Shown: positions 34,407-44,504, counted from the first letter of the stretch. The stretch: DNA of 64,000 nt from Paraburkholderia caffeinilytica (GCF_003368325.1 NZ_CP031467.1:1488001-1552000); one strand, 5' to 3'. Numbers and translations are program-made. The notes: generated by a model not told the origin, from the letters alone.

Positions 34407-35537
34407 GTGGCGCAAGACCCCGCAGACGGCGTCTACTTTGGATTGATGTCCGGCACGAGCATGGACGGCGTGGACGGTGTCGCCGTCAGATTCGCCAAAG
34501 GAAAGCCGCCGGTGGTGCTGGCCGAAGCGTTTGTCGGCTTCGCGGCAGGCTTGCGCGAAGCGCTGTTCGCGCTTCAACAGCCCGGCGACAACGAGATCGA
34601 GCGTGAAGCGCTGGCCGCCAATGCGCTCGCCACGCGCTATACCGTGTGCTGCCACGAATTGCTGGGCGCCAGCCGCGTGCCGGCCTCAGAAGTCCGTGCA
34701 ATCGGCGTGCACGGTCAGACGGTGCGGCATAGGCCGGAAAAGGGCTACACGCGGCAGATCAACAGCCCCGCGCTGCTCGCGGAAATGATGCACATCGACG
34801 TGGTTGCCGACTTCCGCAGCCGCGACGTCGCGGCCGGCGGCCAAGGCGCGCCGCTCGTGCCGGCGTTTCACGCCACGGTGTTCGGCGCGAAAGACGAGAC
34901 GCGGGTGGTCTGCAATCTCGGCGGCATCAGCAATATCACGATCCTGAACGCGACCGGCGGCGTACGCGGTTTCGACTGCGGGCCGGCTAATGCGCTGCTC
35001 GACGAGTGGGCGCAGCGCCATCTCGGCAAGCCTTTCGACGAAAACGGCCATTTCGCCGCGGGCGGACAGGTCGACCGCACGTTGCTTTGCGCGTTGCTCG
35101 ACGAACCCTTTTTCGCGCAACAACCGCCGAAAAGCACCGGCCGCGACCTGTTCAATCCGCAATGGCTGGATGCCAAGCTCCAGCCGTTCGCCGCCCTCGA
35201 TCCCGCCGACGTGCAAGCCACGCTGGTCGCGCTGACCGCCGTAACGGTGGCGCGCGAAATCGAACGGCATGCATCGGACGCCAAAGCGGTCTATGTGTGT
35301 GGTGGCGGCGCACGCAATCCGGAGATTCTGAAAGCGCTGCGCCAGGCGCTGGAGGACAGCGGCGTAAGCGGCGTGCCCGTGATGACAACCGACGCGCTCG
35401 GCGTACCGCCAAGCCAGGTCGAGCCGCTGGCCTTTGCCTGGCTGGCGATGCGCTGCGTGGCGCGGCTACCGGGCAATTTGCCGGCAGTCACCGGTGCCGC
35501 GGCCGAGCGCGTACTGGGGGCGATCTACCCGCGCTGA
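34407..35537 (+). CDS. anmK: Anhydro-N-acetylmuramic acid kinase
   Basis: Converts 1,6-anhydro-MurNAc to MurNAc 6-phosphate in cell-wall recycling, using ATP. It has 376 residues of the ASKHA fold: [20 protein letters not shown] is the phosphate-1 motif with the catalytic Asp, followed by [18 protein letters not shown] and [19 protein letters not shown] (sugar site), and [14 protein letters not shown] near the C-terminus. GTG start with a GAGAGGAGC ribosome-binding site. The muramate-6-phosphate etherase gene is not in the window. Confidence 0.96.
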   Translation: MAQDPADGVYFGLMSGTSMDGVDGVAVRFAKGKPPVVLAEAFVGFAAGLREALFALQQPGDNEIEREALAANALATRYTVCCHELLGASRVPASEVRAIGVHGQTVRHRPEKGYTRQINSPALLAEMMHIDVVADFRSRDVAAGGQGAPLVPAFHATVFGAKDETRVVCNLGGISNITILNATGGVRGFDCGPANALLDEWAQRHLGKPFDENGHFAAGGQVDRTLLCALLDEPFFAQQPPKSTGRDLFNPQWLDAKLQPFAALDPADVQATLVALTAVTVAREIERHASDAKAVYVCGGGARNPEILKALRQALEDSGVSGVPVMTTDALGVPPSQVEPLAFAWLAMRCVARLPGNLPAVTGAAAERVLGAIYPR

Positions 35538-35569
35538 TGGGGCGAGCGAGTTCAGTTCAGGCAAAAAGA

Positions 35570-35593
35570 AACGGGGCCGAAGCCCCGTTTTCT
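35570..35593. terminator. Bidirectional terminator between anmK and erpA
   Basis: AACGGGGC (35570-35577) pairs with GCCCCGTT (35582-35589) around a 4-base loop. TTTTCT follows on the plus strand; on the minus strand the run is TTTCTTTTTG. It serves the convergent anmK and erpA genes. Confidence 0.8.
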
Positions 35594-35622
35594 CTTACGA
35601 CCTGCCGACGACCAATCAGCCA

Positions 35623-35988
35623 TCAAACCGAGAACGACGAGCCGCAACCGCAGGTGGTCGTGGCATTCGGGTTCTTGATGACGAACTGCGCGCCGTTGAT
35701 GTCGTCCTTGTAGTCGATCTCAGCGCCGACCAGATACTGGTAGCTCATCGAATCGATCAGCAGCTGGACGCCGCTCTTGTTCATGACGGTGTCGTCTTCG
35801 TTGACGGCTTCGTCGAACGTAAAACCGTACTGAAAGCCCGAGCAGCCGCCGCCCTGCACGAAAACGCGCAGTTTGAGGTCCGCATTGCCTTCTTCTTCGA
35901 TCAGTTGCTTGACCTTGTCAGCCGCTGCGTCGGTAAAAACGAAGGGGGCGGGCATCTCGGTCACGGGTGTATCGGTGACTGCGTTCAT
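35623..35988 (-). CDS. erpA: Iron-sulfur cluster insertion protein ErpA
   Basis: A-type carrier that transfers Fe-S clusters to apo-targets, 121 residues. The three conserved cysteines are present: [11 protein letters not shown] near residue 49 and the C-terminal CGCG near residue 113-116. The N-terminal 15 residues are variable and the core begins [16 protein letters not shown]. Transcribed alone, with a terminator shared with anmK. Confidence 0.95.
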
Positions 35989-36180
35989 TCGAACTCTCCA
36001 AAAAGCTTTAACCGCTATTGTAGGGCTGATCTGAATATCGTGCTGAAGCCCACAGAATCAATGGGTTTTTCCAGGAAATTCAATGACCGGCCTCGGTGCC
36101 GCCACCGGCCTGCCTGAGCTGGCCACAACGCCCGCCGGCACCACAATCCCTGTCGTGAGGCCAGACCGCAAACCCATGAA

Positions 36181-36214
36181 AAAAGCCGCCTTCGCGAAAG
36201 CGTTGGCGGCTTTT
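36181..36214 (-). terminator. Intrinsic terminator of the rplM-rpsI operon
   Basis: AAAAGCCGCC (36181-36190) and GGCGGCTTTT (36205-36214) form a stem; on the minus strand six T residues follow. It lies about 40 bp past the rpsI stop. The remaining gap to erpA (35989-36180) shows no gene. Confidence 0.8.
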
Positions 36215-36254
36215 GCAGCATTCCAGCCCGAAAGCCGGATTGCACCCGAAGCGA

Positions 36255-36647
36255 TTAACGCTTCGAGAATTGCTTCCTGCGACGTGCCTTGTGGAAGCCG
36301 ACCTTCTTACGTTCGACTTCACGAGCGTCACGCGTCACGAAGCCTGCGTTCGACAGTTGCGGCTTCAGCGTTGCGTCGTAGTCCATCAGCGCGCGGGTGA
36401 TGCCGTGGCGAACCGCACCGGCTTGACCCGTTTCACCGCCACCCGTCACGTTGACCTTGATGTCGAACGTAACGCCGTGGTTCGTGAGTTCCAGCGGCTG
36501 ACGCACGATCATCAGCGACGTTTCGCGCGAGAAGTAATCGGCGATAGGCTTGCCGTTCACAACGATATCGCCCTTGCCTGCCTTGATGAAGACGCGTGCG
36601 ACGGCGCTCTTGCGGCGGCCCGTGCCGTAATTCCAGTTACCGATCAT
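36255..36647 (-). CDS. rpsI: 30S ribosomal protein S9
   Basis: Ribosomal protein of the small-subunit head, 130 residues. It begins [20 protein letters not shown], has [19 protein letters not shown] in the middle and ends with the basic tail [17 protein letters not shown] that reaches the P-site tRNA. It starts 11 bp after the rplM stop, in the conserved rplM-rpsI operon. Confidence 0.99.
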   Translation of the reverse strand: MIGNWNYGTGRRKSAVARVFIKAGKGDIVVNGKPIADYFSRETSLMIVRQPLELTNHGVTFDIKVNVTGGGETGQAGAVRHGITRALMDYDATLKPQLSNAGFVTRDAREVERKKVGFHKARRRKQFSKR

Positions 36648-36658
36648 GTGGGCTCCCC

Positions 36659-37087
36659 TTAGATCTCGAGCGCTTTCGGCTGTTGTGCCGAATGCGGATG
36701 CGTTGCTTCAGCGTAGACCTTCAGCTTCTTGATCATCGCGTAGCCGAGCGGGCCCTTCGGCAGCATGCCCTTGACCGCTTTCTCGAGCGCACGGCCCGGG
36801 AAGCGTTCTTGCATCTTGCCGAACGTCGTTTCATAGATACCGCCCGGGTAACCCGAGTGACGGTAGTACTTCTTGTCAGTCGTCTTGTTGCCCGTGACTT
36901 TCAGCTTGCCGGCGTTGATAACGATGATGAAATCACCGGTGTCGACGTGCGGAGTGAATTCAGGCTTGTGCTTGCCGCGAAGACGGTGTGCCACTTCGCT
37001 GGCGACACGCCCGAGAACCTTATCCGTCGCGTCAATCACGTACCATTCACGCGTAACCTCATGGGCTTTTGCGGAAAACGTCTTCAT
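36659..37087 (-). CDS. rplM: 50S ribosomal protein L13
   Basis: Early-assembling large-subunit protein, 142 residues: [20 protein letters not shown] at the N-terminus, [20 protein letters not shown], and the signature [20 protein letters not shown]. The ATG at 37087 is the family start; a longer frame upstream is a shadow. A near-consensus promoter lies about 120 bp upstream, leaving a ~115-nt leader that could carry an L13-type autoregulatory structure (not resolved here). Confidence 0.99.
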   Translation of the reverse strand: MKTFSAKAHEVTREWYVIDATDKVLGRVASEVAHRLRGKHKPEFTPHVDTGDFIIVINAGKLKVTGNKTTDKKYYRHSGYPGGIYETTFGKMQERFPGRALEKAVKGMLPKGPLGYAMIKKLKVYAEATHPHSAQQPKALEI

Positions 37088-37208
37088 GATCGATCCAAAA
37101 AAATTGCTGCGCCCAATGATTTTTTTCCTGCTTGTAGTGTGCGCATCGAGGCGCGTGCAGGCTCTCCCTGGTTCTTCCTCCGCGGGCGCGGATGCGGAAA
37201 AGCTCTGA

Positions 37209-37238
37209 ATTATAAAGGAATTTGTCACGCCGAGTCAA
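37209..37238 (-). promoter_or_regulatory. Sigma-70 promoter of rplM-rpsI
   Basis: On the minus strand TTGACT (37238-37233) and TATAAT (37214-37209) are 18 bp apart. The expected start is near 37202, giving a 5' leader of about 115 nt before rplM. Confidence 0.7.
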
Positions 37239-37346
37239 AACTTGCGGAGGCTCGGGCGAGAAACCGGGCGATCCGGCACCCAGATACCACCATTTGCCCT
37301 TCACACCAGCCCCGAAACCGGCGTCGGCAGATCGAAGCTGCGGGCG

Positions 37347-37435
37347 AAAAAAAACCCGAACGAGCGGTTCGGGTTTAATCCACCAAAGGAGGAGGTGGAG
37401 GAGACAGCGGAGGTTGCAGAACTGCTGCAACCGAT
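37347..37435 (-). ncRNA. Candidate small RNA with anti-Shine-Dalgarno loop
   Basis: On the minus strand, from about 37435, the RNA would contain: hairpin 1 with perfect 8-bp arms GGTTGCAG and CTGCAACC (37412-37432); a CU-rich single-stranded linker; hairpin 2 with arms TCCACC and GGTGGA (37379-37399) whose loop reads TCCTCCTTT; and an intrinsic terminator (CCCGAAC, CGCTC loop, GTTCGGG) followed by eight T residues ending at 37347. Length is about 89 nt. The hairpin-2 loop equals the CU-rich anti-Shine-Dalgarno sequence of the 16S rRNA 3' end, a feature of some trans-acting sRNAs of proteobacteria. Independent promoter and terminator make it a free-standing gene. The alternative is an untranslated leader of rplM, but the T8 terminator argues against that. 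Confidence 0.65.
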
Positions 37436-37442
37436 GGAGCTG

Positions 37443-37471
37443 ATTATATGAGGCGCCCTTGTGCGACGCAA
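37443..37471 (-). promoter_or_regulatory. Sigma-70 promoter of the candidate small RNA
   Basis: On the minus strand TTGCGT (37471-37466) and a perfect TATAAT (37448-37443) are exactly 17 bp apart. The predicted start is about 37436-37435. Confidence 0.65.
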
Positions 37472-37769
37472 GAACATTTGCATTGTGAAATGTGATTTTA
37501 CAATGTGGCAGATAGGCCGGCTGACCAAAGATTCCAGAATTCTTTTTAAAATCAAACACAAAAGTCTTCTTAAGGGCTTGCATACACAGACATCATCTAG
37601 AGTAAAACCCCTAAATCTGTCAGGGCATTCCCGAATCGCCGAAACATGCCGCACCGCAACACGCAAGCCATCATTGCGCATAAGTTCCTGCGAAAGTCCC
37701 TTCGGGCGGACGCGCAAACACCGGGCTACAATGCGTTTTCGATATAAGCGCAGCGCGGTGGAGCACAGC

Positions 37770-38192
37770 ATGGAATGCAAAGTTAGCTGGATGGGGCAAG
37801 ACGGGATGGCATTTGCGGCCGAGACGGGCAGCGGTCATCTGGTTACGATGGACGGCGCGCCGGAAGGCGGCGGCCGCAATCTCGCGCCGCGTCCGATGGA
37901 AATGGTTCTGCTCGGCACGGGCGGCTGCACGGCGTACGACGTCGTGATGATCCTGAAGAAGAGCCGCCAGGAAATCGCCGGTTGCTCAGTGACGCTGAAA
38001 GCCGAGCGCGCCAGCGAGGACCCGAAAGTGTTCACCAGGATTCACTTCCACTTCACCGTGACGGGCAAGAATCTGAACCCGGCTACCGTGGAACGTGCGA
38101 TCAACCTGTCGCACGACAAATACTGCTCGGCGTCGATCATGATCGCGAAGACCGCTGAGCTCACGCACTCGTTCGACATCGTCGCGGGTTGA
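37770..38192 (+). CDS. OsmC-family peroxidase-like protein (YhfA type)
   Basis: A 140-residue dimeric OsmC/Ohr-fold protein. The two redox cysteines expected of the superfamily are at C53 (GTGGCTAYDVVMIL) and C119 (SHDKYCSASIM). Family members reduce organic peroxides or are of unknown stress function; this one resembles the YhfA subgroup more than Ohr. The ATG at 37770 was chosen over a 103-codon upstream extension because the domain starts there. A TACAAT -10 element lies about 40 bp upstream. It ends at a terminator shared with rnpB. Confidence 0.88.
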   Translation: MECKVSWMGQDGMAFAAETGSGHLVTMDGAPEGGGRNLAPRPMEMVLLGTGGCTAYDVVMILKKSRQEIAGCSVTLKAERASEDPKVFTRIHFHFTVTGKNLNPATVERAINLSHDKYCSASIMIAKTAELTHSFDIVAG

Positions 38193-38260
38193 GCGCGGCA
38201 CTTCGGCCTCGGCTTCTGCACGGATAACCGCGCATTTGGCCAAACCAGCGCGTCAAAATA

Positions 38261-38296
38261 AAAATGCCGGCGTCCACACGGACGCCGGCATTTTTT
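38261..38296. terminator. Bidirectional terminator between osmC-like gene and rnpB
   Basis: A long perfect stem (AATGCCGGCGTCC and its complement, 4-base loop) flanked by A- and T-runs on both sides. It serves the plus-strand OsmC gene and the minus-strand RNase P RNA gene. Confidence 0.85.
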
Positions 38297-38304
38297 GTTG
38301 GGTG

Positions 38305-38722
<418 letters not shown>

Positions 38723-38963
38723 GCGCATTTTAACATCTGCAGGAACGGGAAGCCGCCTCGGCGGGAGAAATAGCATGATGGCGGATGGCGAGACGCAAGC
38801 AATTCGGATCGCACCGCGACGCCGCGACGCCATGTCCGTGCGGCCAGTGTGTGTGCCTGGCCATTTACCGACGCCGCTGAACAACGTCAGGACTGGGAAA
38901 GCTTGTCGCGTGCACGCCCCCAATGCAGCCACTTTCAGGCAATTTCACGTGGACCGACAAGCC

Positions 38964-39797
38964 CTACCGCGTGCGGCGTCCTGCTCGAAATACCGAGGCA
39001 TCCTCGTAAAACGCCGGCGCTTCGTTCTCGGGCCACCACCCCGGAATTCCCAGTACGGGAAGCGGCGCGAACATGCGGCTCGTCAATGCTTCGGTGCCCA
39101 AAAGCGCCGTGCTGACAGACTCGTCGAGCCATGCATCGCGCGTCGCGGCGCCCCATTCGAAGTACTCAGACGGCACGTCGACGATCCAGGCGTGGCCCGT
39201 GCAAGCCTTGAACGGCGCGATCAGCTTTTCCAGCAACGCGTGTCCGAAGCAGCGCACTTCGCAGCGCGCCCCCCAGGCATCACGCTGAGCAACCAGCAGC
39301 GTCTGCCAGTCAAATCCGCGCAACGCCGCGCTCAATGCCGGATCGGCACAGGCGAACAGCAGCGCGTTTTCGTCGAACAAGGTCAGCGTGTCGCGAACGC
39401 CGCCGCGGGTCGGGCCGACGCCTAACACGTCGATCGCCGCCGACTGCCGCGCATTCAGCGCCGCCTTGATACGCGGAAACGCAAACCACATCGACCCGTT
39501 GAAGAAGTCATGCAGGTTGTGGCGCGTCGGCACGCAGCCGGTCGACGCGATATGCGCCTCGTAAGCCGCGCCGGGCGGCAGATCATCCTGCGCGATGAAC
39601 GCGAGACGCTGGCTGCGGCCGGTACGTTGCCGCATGGCGAGCGCATCCGCATTCATCTCGGCGAGCAACGCCGCATGGCTTTGAAGCGCGGCCTGCTGCC
39701 AGCGCTCGCCGCGCGCCGCGAACTGCGTGAACCACGGCGTCGACCAGTCGATATCGGCGAAACCGGAGCCCACGCCCGGCGCCTCTTGCACCTGCAT
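38964..39797 (-). CDS. DUF3025-family protein
   Basis: A 277-residue cytosolic protein of a domain of unknown function common in beta- and gammaproteobacteria. Visible family features are PTRHNLHDFFNGSMWFAFPR around residue 92, the FDENALLFAC strand near residue 145, and VLGIPGWWPENEAPAFYED near the C-terminus. No catalytic motif is recognised. It stands 11 bp downstream of pyrC on the same strand and is therefore likely cotranscribed with it. The gap to rnpB (38723-38963) contains only the rnpB promoter. Confidence 0.85.
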   Translation of the reverse strand: MQVQEAPGVGSGFADIDWSTPWFTQFAARGERWQQAALQSHAALLAEMNADALAMRQRTGRSQRLAFIAQDDLPPGAAYEAHIASTGCVPTRHNLHDFFNGSMWFAFPRIKAALNARQSAAIDVLGVGPTRGGVRDTLTLFDENALLFACADPALSAALRGFDWQTLLVAQRDAWGARCEVRCFGHALLEKLIAPFKACTGHAWIVDVPSEYFEWGAATRDAWLDESVSTALLGTEALTSRMFAPLPVLGIPGWWPENEAPAFYEDASVFRAGRRTR

Positions 39798-39808
39798 CTA
39801 ACGCGGCC

Positions 39809-40879
39809 TCAGACGAGGCGCCAGCCAATCGACTCGCCGCCACGCAGCGGCACAACAGGTGTGTCGCCGACCGGCAATTCGGCGGGCAGCGTCCATTCCT
39901 CGCGACGCAGCGTGACCTTCTCTTCGCTGCGCGGCAGGCCGTAGAAATCCGCGCCGAAGAAGCTGGCGAAGCCTTCGAGCTTGTCCAGCGCGCCAGCCTT
40001 GTCGAACGCTTCCGTATAGAGTTCAAGCGCATGCAGCGCCGTGTAGCAACCCGCGCAGCCGCACGCGTGTTCCTTCAGGCCCTTCGGATGCGGCGCGCTA
40101 TCCGTGCCGAGGAAAAAGCGCGGATTACCCGAGGTCGCCGCCTCGACCAGCGCCACGCGATGCGTCTCGCGCTTCAACACCGGCAGGCAGTAGTAATGCG
40201 GGCGAATGCCTCCCTGGAAGATCGCGTTGCGGTTGTACAGCAGATGGTGCGCGGTAACCGTCGCGCCCAGCAGCCCCGGCGCCACGCCGGCTTCGCGAAT
40301 GTAGTCGACCGCATCTTTCGTGGTGATGTGCTCGAACACCACCTTGAGCGCCGGAAATTCGCGGCGCAGCGGCGTCATCACGCGGTCGATGAATACTTTC
40401 TCGCGGTCGAACAGGTCGATCGACGAATCCGTCACTTCGCCGTGCACCAGCAGCGGCATGCCGGTTTCCTGCATCACTTCGAGCGTTTTGGCGCACTTCA
40501 TGATGTCGGTGACGCCGGCGTCCGAGTTGGTCGTCGCTCCCGCCGGATACAGTTTCACGCCATGCACGAAGCCGCTTTCGCGCGCGCGGCGGATCTCGTC
40601 CGGCGGCGTGTTGTCGGTCAGGTACAGCGTCATCAGCGGCTCGAACTTCGCCCCGGCCGGGATCGCGGCGACGATGCGCTCGCGGTACGCCTGCGCCATC
40701 GCGGTCGTGGTGACCGGCGGCTTCAGGTTCGGCATGATGATCGCGCGGCCAAACTGGCGCGCGGTATCCGGCAGCACGGCCGCGAGCATCTCGCCGTCGC
40801 GAACGTGCAGGTGCCAGTCGTCCGGGCGGGCGAGCGTAACGGTGTCGATGGAATCGAGGGGGGCGTTGGAAGCGGTCAT
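39809..40879 (-). CDS. pyrC: Dihydroorotase (class II)
   Basis: Zinc enzyme that cyclises carbamoyl aspartate to dihydroorotate in pyrimidine synthesis, 356 residues. The metal-binding HxH is in [14 protein letters not shown] (about residues 19-32). The carbamylated lysine lies in [14 protein letters not shown], further His ligands in LLVHGEVTD and [11 protein letters not shown], and the catalytic Asp in [16 protein letters not shown]. The last motif and length place it in the class II (E. coli) type. The ATG at 40879 was chosen; 28 upstream codons in frame lack family similarity. The DUF3025 gene follows after 11 bp. Confidence 0.96.
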   Translation of the reverse strand: MTASNAPLDSIDTVTLARPDDWHLHVRDGEMLAAVLPDTARQFGRAIIMPNLKPPVTTTAMAQAYRERIVAAIPAGAKFEPLMTLYLTDNTPPDEIRRARESGFVHGVKLYPAGATTNSDAGVTDIMKCAKTLEVMQETGMPLLVHGEVTDSSIDLFDREKVFIDRVMTPLRREFPALKVVFEHITTKDAVDYIREAGVAPGLLGATVTAHHLLYNRNAIFQGGIRPHYYCLPVLKRETHRVALVEAATSGNPRFFLGTDSAPHPKGLKEHACGCAGCYTALHALELYTEAFDKAGALDKLEGFASFFGADFYGLPRSEEKVTLRREEWTLPAELPVGDTPVVPLRGGESIGWRLV

Positions 40880-41057
40880 GGCGAGAGGAGAACGAGATTC
40901 GGCGATAAAAGCGTGATTGACGTGGGCACGCCGCGGCAATTCGTGCCGTTGCGGCCTAAACACACGTCAATTTTGCTATTTGGCGCCTTTGGCTCGGTGA
41001 TATGCTTGGAAAATCATCATTGTAACGGCTTGCCCCGTTCACAGGCTTACCCGCAAC

Positions 41058-41996
41058 ATGTGCCAACTTCTCGGAATGAACTGCGCCGCGCCGACGGACG
41101 TCACGTTCTCGTTCACCGGCTTTGCGGCGCGCGGCGGCGTCACCGATCACCATGCCGACGGCTGGGGCATCGCCTTCTTCGAAGACAAAGCCTGCCGCCT
41201 GTTCATCGACCATCAATCGTCGGCCACCTCGCCGATTGCGGAAATGGTCAAGCGCTACCCGATCAAGTCGAAGAACACGATCGCGCATATTCGCAAGGCG
41301 ACGCAAGGGCACATTCTGCTCGAGAACTGCCATCCGTTCATGCGCGAACTGTGGGGGCGCCACTGGATCTTCGCGCACAACGGCGACCTGAAAGATTATT
41401 CACCGGCGCTCAACGGGGTCTATCAACCTGTCGGCACGACGGATAGCGAGCTCGCTTTCTGCGCGTTGCTGCAAGGTTTGCGCAAGGCTTTCCCGGGCAC
41501 GCAGCCGCCGCTCGAGGAATTGTTCGCCGCGCTCGAAACCCTCACGCGCGAAATCACGCAGTTCGGCGTATTCAATTTCCTGATGTCGAACGGCCAGGCG
41601 CTGTTCGCGCATTGCTCGACGCATCTGCACTACATCGTGCGGCGCTGGCCGTTCTCGACCGCGCATCTGGTCGATGCGGACGTGTCGATCGACTTCGCCA
41701 AATACACGACGCCGGAAGACCGCGTCGCCGTGATCGCAACCAAGCCGCTCACCGACAACGAAGTGTGGACCGCCTTCAAACCGGGCGACCTGATGATGTT
41801 CCAGCACGGCGAAGTGATCGGCCGCGTCAACGTGCCGGTGCCGGCCTCCGTGCTGGAAAAGCTGCGCAATCCGGCGTTGGACGCGTCGGCTTCCGCAACC
41901 ACGATCGCGGCTTCGGCTGGGGCGGTGGCCACGGCCGAAGTCAATGCCGACGTCGACCTCGAAGCTGCGGACGATACCGCCGCTTTCGAATCCTGA
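41058..41996 (+). CDS. Class II glutamine amidotransferase (YafJ-like)
   Basis: A 312-residue Ntn-hydrolase-fold amidotransferase. The nucleophile is Cys2, exposed after removal of Met1 (MCQLLGMNC). Other family motifs are HHADGWGIAFFED, IAHIRKATQG, HPFMRELWGRHWIFAHNGDL and TTDSELAFCALL. The first ~265 residues cover the YafJ/EgtC-type domain; the last ~45 are alanine-rich and low complexity. There is no synthase domain, so the acceptor reaction is unknown. It is divergent from pyrC. Confidence 0.9.
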   Translation: MCQLLGMNCAAPTDVTFSFTGFAARGGVTDHHADGWGIAFFEDKACRLFIDHQSSATSPIAEMVKRYPIKSKNTIAHIRKATQGHILLENCHPFMRELWGRHWIFAHNGDLKDYSPALNGVYQPVGTTDSELAFCALLQGLRKAFPGTQPPLEELFAALETLTREITQFGVFNFLMSNGQALFAHCSTHLHYIVRRWPFSTAHLVDADVSIDFAKYTTPEDRVAVIATKPLTDNEVWTAFKPGDLMMFQHGEVIGRVNVPVPASVLEKLRNPALDASASATTIAASAGAVATAEVNADVDLEAADDTAAFES

Positions 41997-42200
41997 TTTG
42001 CGAATGCGCTCACTGGAGTCGGAACACCTGGCTCAAGCCGCCATTCGCGAGCACCAGAATGCCTGACCCGCGCCCATCGTCACAAAGGCCGGAACGCGTC
42101 ACATACGTCCGCCTGGGTGCGCTTTATCCCTGATTCCTTTTGACTCTCCTTCGAAGGCTGGCAAAGTGTCAACGCGCTTCAGGACGAGTTATCAGAAATA

Positions 42201-42234
42201 AAAAAAGCCGCTTCTTTCGAAGCGGCTTTTTTTT
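42201..42234. terminator. Bidirectional terminator between the amidotransferase gene and gltL
   Basis: GCCGCTTC and GAAGCGGC around a TTTC loop (42207-42226), flanked by A6 and T8. It lies 48 bp past the gltL stop and serves the minus-strand glt operon and the plus-strand amidotransferase gene. The preceding 41997-42200 shows no gene. Confidence 0.85.
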
Positions 42235-42282
42235 CGCCTTGCCCAAACCACGCCATAAAAGCAGCGTGGCCAGACAAAGACC

Positions 42283-43008
42283 TCAGTGCAGGATCTTCGC
42301 CAGAAAGTCCTTCGCGCGATCCGACTTCGGATTCGCGAAGAAGTCTTCCTTCCTGTCGTCTTCCACGATCAGGCCCTTGTCCATAAAGATCACGCGGTGC
42401 GCAACCTTCTTGGCAAAGCCCATTTCATGCGTGACGCACATCATCGTCATGCCTTCCTGCGCGAGCTCGACCATCACGTCGAGCACTTCGTTGATCATTT
42501 CCGGGTCGAGCGCGGAAGTCGGCTCGTCGAACAGCATCGCGATCGGGTCCATCGACAGCGCGCGCGCAATCGCCACACGCTGCTGCTGACCGCCCGACAA
42601 CTGCCCCGGAAACTTATCCGCATGCGCACGCAGACCGACGCGATCGAGCAGCTTCAGCCCCTTCGCCGTGGCTTCGTCTTTCGAGCGACCGAGCACCTTG
42701 ACTTGTGCAAGCGTGAGATTTTCGACGATCGACAGATGCGGGAACAGCTCGAAGTGCTGGAACACCATCCCGACCTTGGCACGCAGCTTCGACAGATTGG
42801 TTTTCTTGTCGGTCAGCGATTGGCCGTTGATCACGATCTCGCCCTTCTGGAACGGCTCGAGGCCGTTGACCGTCTTGATCAGCGTGGACTTGCCCGAACC
42901 CGACGGCCCGCACACCACCACCACTTCACCTTTTTTGACTTCCGTCGTGCAGTCGGTCAGCACCTGGAACTGGCCATACCACTTCGAAACATTCTTGATA
43001 GAGATCAT
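42283..43008 (-). CDS. gltL: Glutamate/aspartate ABC transporter, ATP-binding subunit
   Basis: Cytoplasmic ATPase of a polar-amino-acid importer, 241 residues. Walker A is [14 protein letters not shown] (about 32-45), Q-loop [11 protein letters not shown], signature [15 protein letters not shown], Walker [14 protein letters not shown], and H-loop VTHEMGFA. The ATG at 43008 overlaps the gltK stop (ATGA); an in-frame start further upstream would lie inside gltK. Last gene of gltIJKL, followed by a terminator. Confidence 0.95.
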   Translation of the reverse strand: MISIKNVSKWYGQFQVLTDCTTEVKKGEVVVVCGPSGSGKSTLIKTVNGLEPFQKGEIVINGQSLTDKKTNLSKLRAKVGMVFQHFELFPHLSIVENLTLAQVKVLGRSKDEATAKGLKLLDRVGLRAHADKFPGQLSGGQQQRVAIARALSMDPIAMLFDEPTSALDPEMINEVLDVMVELAQEGMTMMCVTHEMGFAKKVAHRVIFMDKGLIVEDDRKEDFFANPKSDRAKDFLAKILH

Positions 43009-43682
43009 CTTGCGACCTTTTTCTGAAGACCTTTGACGAGGCTCGACGCGATCACGCAGATCACGAAATAACATGCTCCCGCGAACAGTACCATCTCGAC
43101 ATTCGTCCCGTCACGGTCGCCAATATTCGTGGCGGTGCGGAAGAAGTCGGCAAGGCTGATCACGTAGACGAGCGACGTATCCTGAAACAGCACGATACCT
43201 TGCGTAAGCAGCAGCGGCACCATCGCGCGGAATGCCTGCGGCAGCACGATGAGGCGCATTGCCTGCGGGTAGCTCATGCCGAGCGCAAACGCGGCATTGA
43301 CCTGCCCGCGTGGCACGGCCTGAATGCCCGCACGGATAATTTCCGAATAGTACGCGGCCTCGAACAGCGAGAAAGCGACCATTGCCGACGCCAGCCGGAT
43401 GTCGATATCCGGCGACAAGCCCAGCACGTTCTGCAGCACCTGCGGCACGATCAGGAAGAACCACAGCAGGACCATCACCAGCGGGATCGAACGGAAGATC
43501 GTGACGTAGCCCTTCGCGAACCATTCGAACGGCTTGAACGGCGACAGCCGCATGATCGCGAGAATCGTGCCCCAGACAATGCCGATCACGATCGCGATCA
43601 GCGTGATCTTGAGGGTGACGATAGCGCCGGTCCACAGCGTAGGCAGTGCGCCCGGAATACCGCTCCAGTCGAAATGATGCAT
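43005..43682 (-). CDS. gltK: Glutamate/aspartate ABC transporter, permease subunit GltK
   Basis: Inner-membrane HisMQ-type permease, 225 residues, about five helices. The coupling EAA motif appears as [27 protein letters not shown]. The ATG at 43682 is preferred to the GTG one codon upstream because GGAGG stands 6 bases before the ATG; this GGAGG lies within the last codons of gltJ. Stop overlaps gltL by 4 bp. Heterodimerises with GltJ. Confidence 0.94.
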   Translation of the reverse strand: MHHFDWSGIPGALPTLWTGAIVTLKITLIAIVIGIVWGTILAIMRLSPFKPFEWFAKGYVTIFRSIPLVMVLLWFFLIVPQVLQNVLGLSPDIDIRLASAMVAFSLFEAAYYSEIIRAGIQAVPRGQVNAAFALGMSYPQAMRLIVLPQAFRAMVPLLLTQGIVLFQDTSLVYVISLADFFRTATNIGDRDGTNVEMVLFAGACYFVICVIASSLVKGLQKKVAR

Positions 43683-44428
43683 CACTTACCTCCGATATAG
43701 CCGGGCAGCCGGGTCTTGTGTTCGACCCAGCGCATCAGTTGCATCACGATCAGATTGATCAGCACGTAAGCCAGCGTGACCGCGATGAACGACTCATACG
43801 TCTGCGACGTGTAGTCGACCAGTTGGCGCGCCTGGGCCGACAGATCCAGCAGACCGATGGTCGACGCGACCGCCGAGTTCTTGAAGATGTTCAGAAACTC
43901 GGACGTGAGCGGCGGTACGATGATCCGGTAAGCCACCGGCAGCAGCACGTAGCGATACGTCTGCCATTGCGTGAAACCCATTGCCAGACCGGCGGCGCGC
44001 TGGCCCTTCGGCAGCGCGTTGATGCCCGAGCGCACCTGCTCGCACACGCGTGCGGCTGTGAACAGCCCGAGACAGACGATCGACGACGAGAAGAACTGCG
44101 CACTCGGCGGCAGTTGCTTATACCAGGTACCGATCGACACCGGCAGCAATTCCGGTATCACCAGATACCAGATGAAGAACTGCACGATCAGCGGAATGTT
44201 GCGGAAAATCGCGACATAGAGCGTGCCGATGCCCGACGCCCACTTGTTCGGCACTGTGCGCAGCACGCCGAATAACGAACCGACGATTAGCGCGATCACC
44301 CAAGCCGACAACGACACGGTAATCGTCACCCAGAAGCCGGACAGCAACCAGCCCAGATAAGTGGTCGGCTCGCCGGTGGAGACCGGACTCAGCAGAATGC
44401 CCCAGTTCCAGTGATATGACATGGCCAA
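43682..44428 (-). CDS. gltJ: Glutamate/aspartate ABC transporter, permease subunit GltJ
   Basis: Inner-membrane permease, 248 residues. It starts [20 protein letters not shown] as GltJ proteins do, has the EAA loop in [22 protein letters not shown] and ends [20 protein letters not shown]. It follows gltI after 76 bp containing a terminator-like hairpin, and overlaps gltK. Confidence 0.94.
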   Translation of the reverse strand: MAMSYHWNWGILLSPVSTGEPTTYLGWLLSGFWVTITVSLSAWVIALIVGSLFGVLRTVPNKWASGIGTLYVAIFRNIPLIVQFFIWYLVIPELLPVSIGTWYKQLPPSAQFFSSSIVCLGLFTAARVCEQVRSGINALPKGQRAAGLAMGFTQWQTYRYVLLPVAYRIIVPPLTSEFLNIFKNSAVASTIGLLDLSAQARQLVDYTSQTYESFIAVTLAYVLINLIVMQLMRWVEHKTRLPGYIGGK

Positions 44429-44442
44429 GACTCCAGCAAAAA

Positions 44443-44474
44443 GAAACGGAAGAAGCGCGCGGCCCCTTCCGTTT
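44443..44474 (-). terminator. Attenuating hairpin between gltI and gltJ
   Basis: On the minus strand GAAACGGAAG (44474-44465) pairs with CTTCCGTTTC (44452-44443), followed by TTTTTGC. Partial termination here, or 3'-end stabilisation of the gltI message, would yield more binding protein than permease. Confidence 0.6.
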
Positions 44475-44504
44475 CGTTCAGCGTTTCAAAAAAACAGCTA
44501 AGGT

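Noticed and set aside
37242..37451. A 69-codon plus-strand frame with an acidic C-terminus over the small-RNA locus
   Set aside because: No ribosome-binding site or family; the same bases form a promoter, two hairpins and a T8 terminator on the minus strand, which explains the region better.
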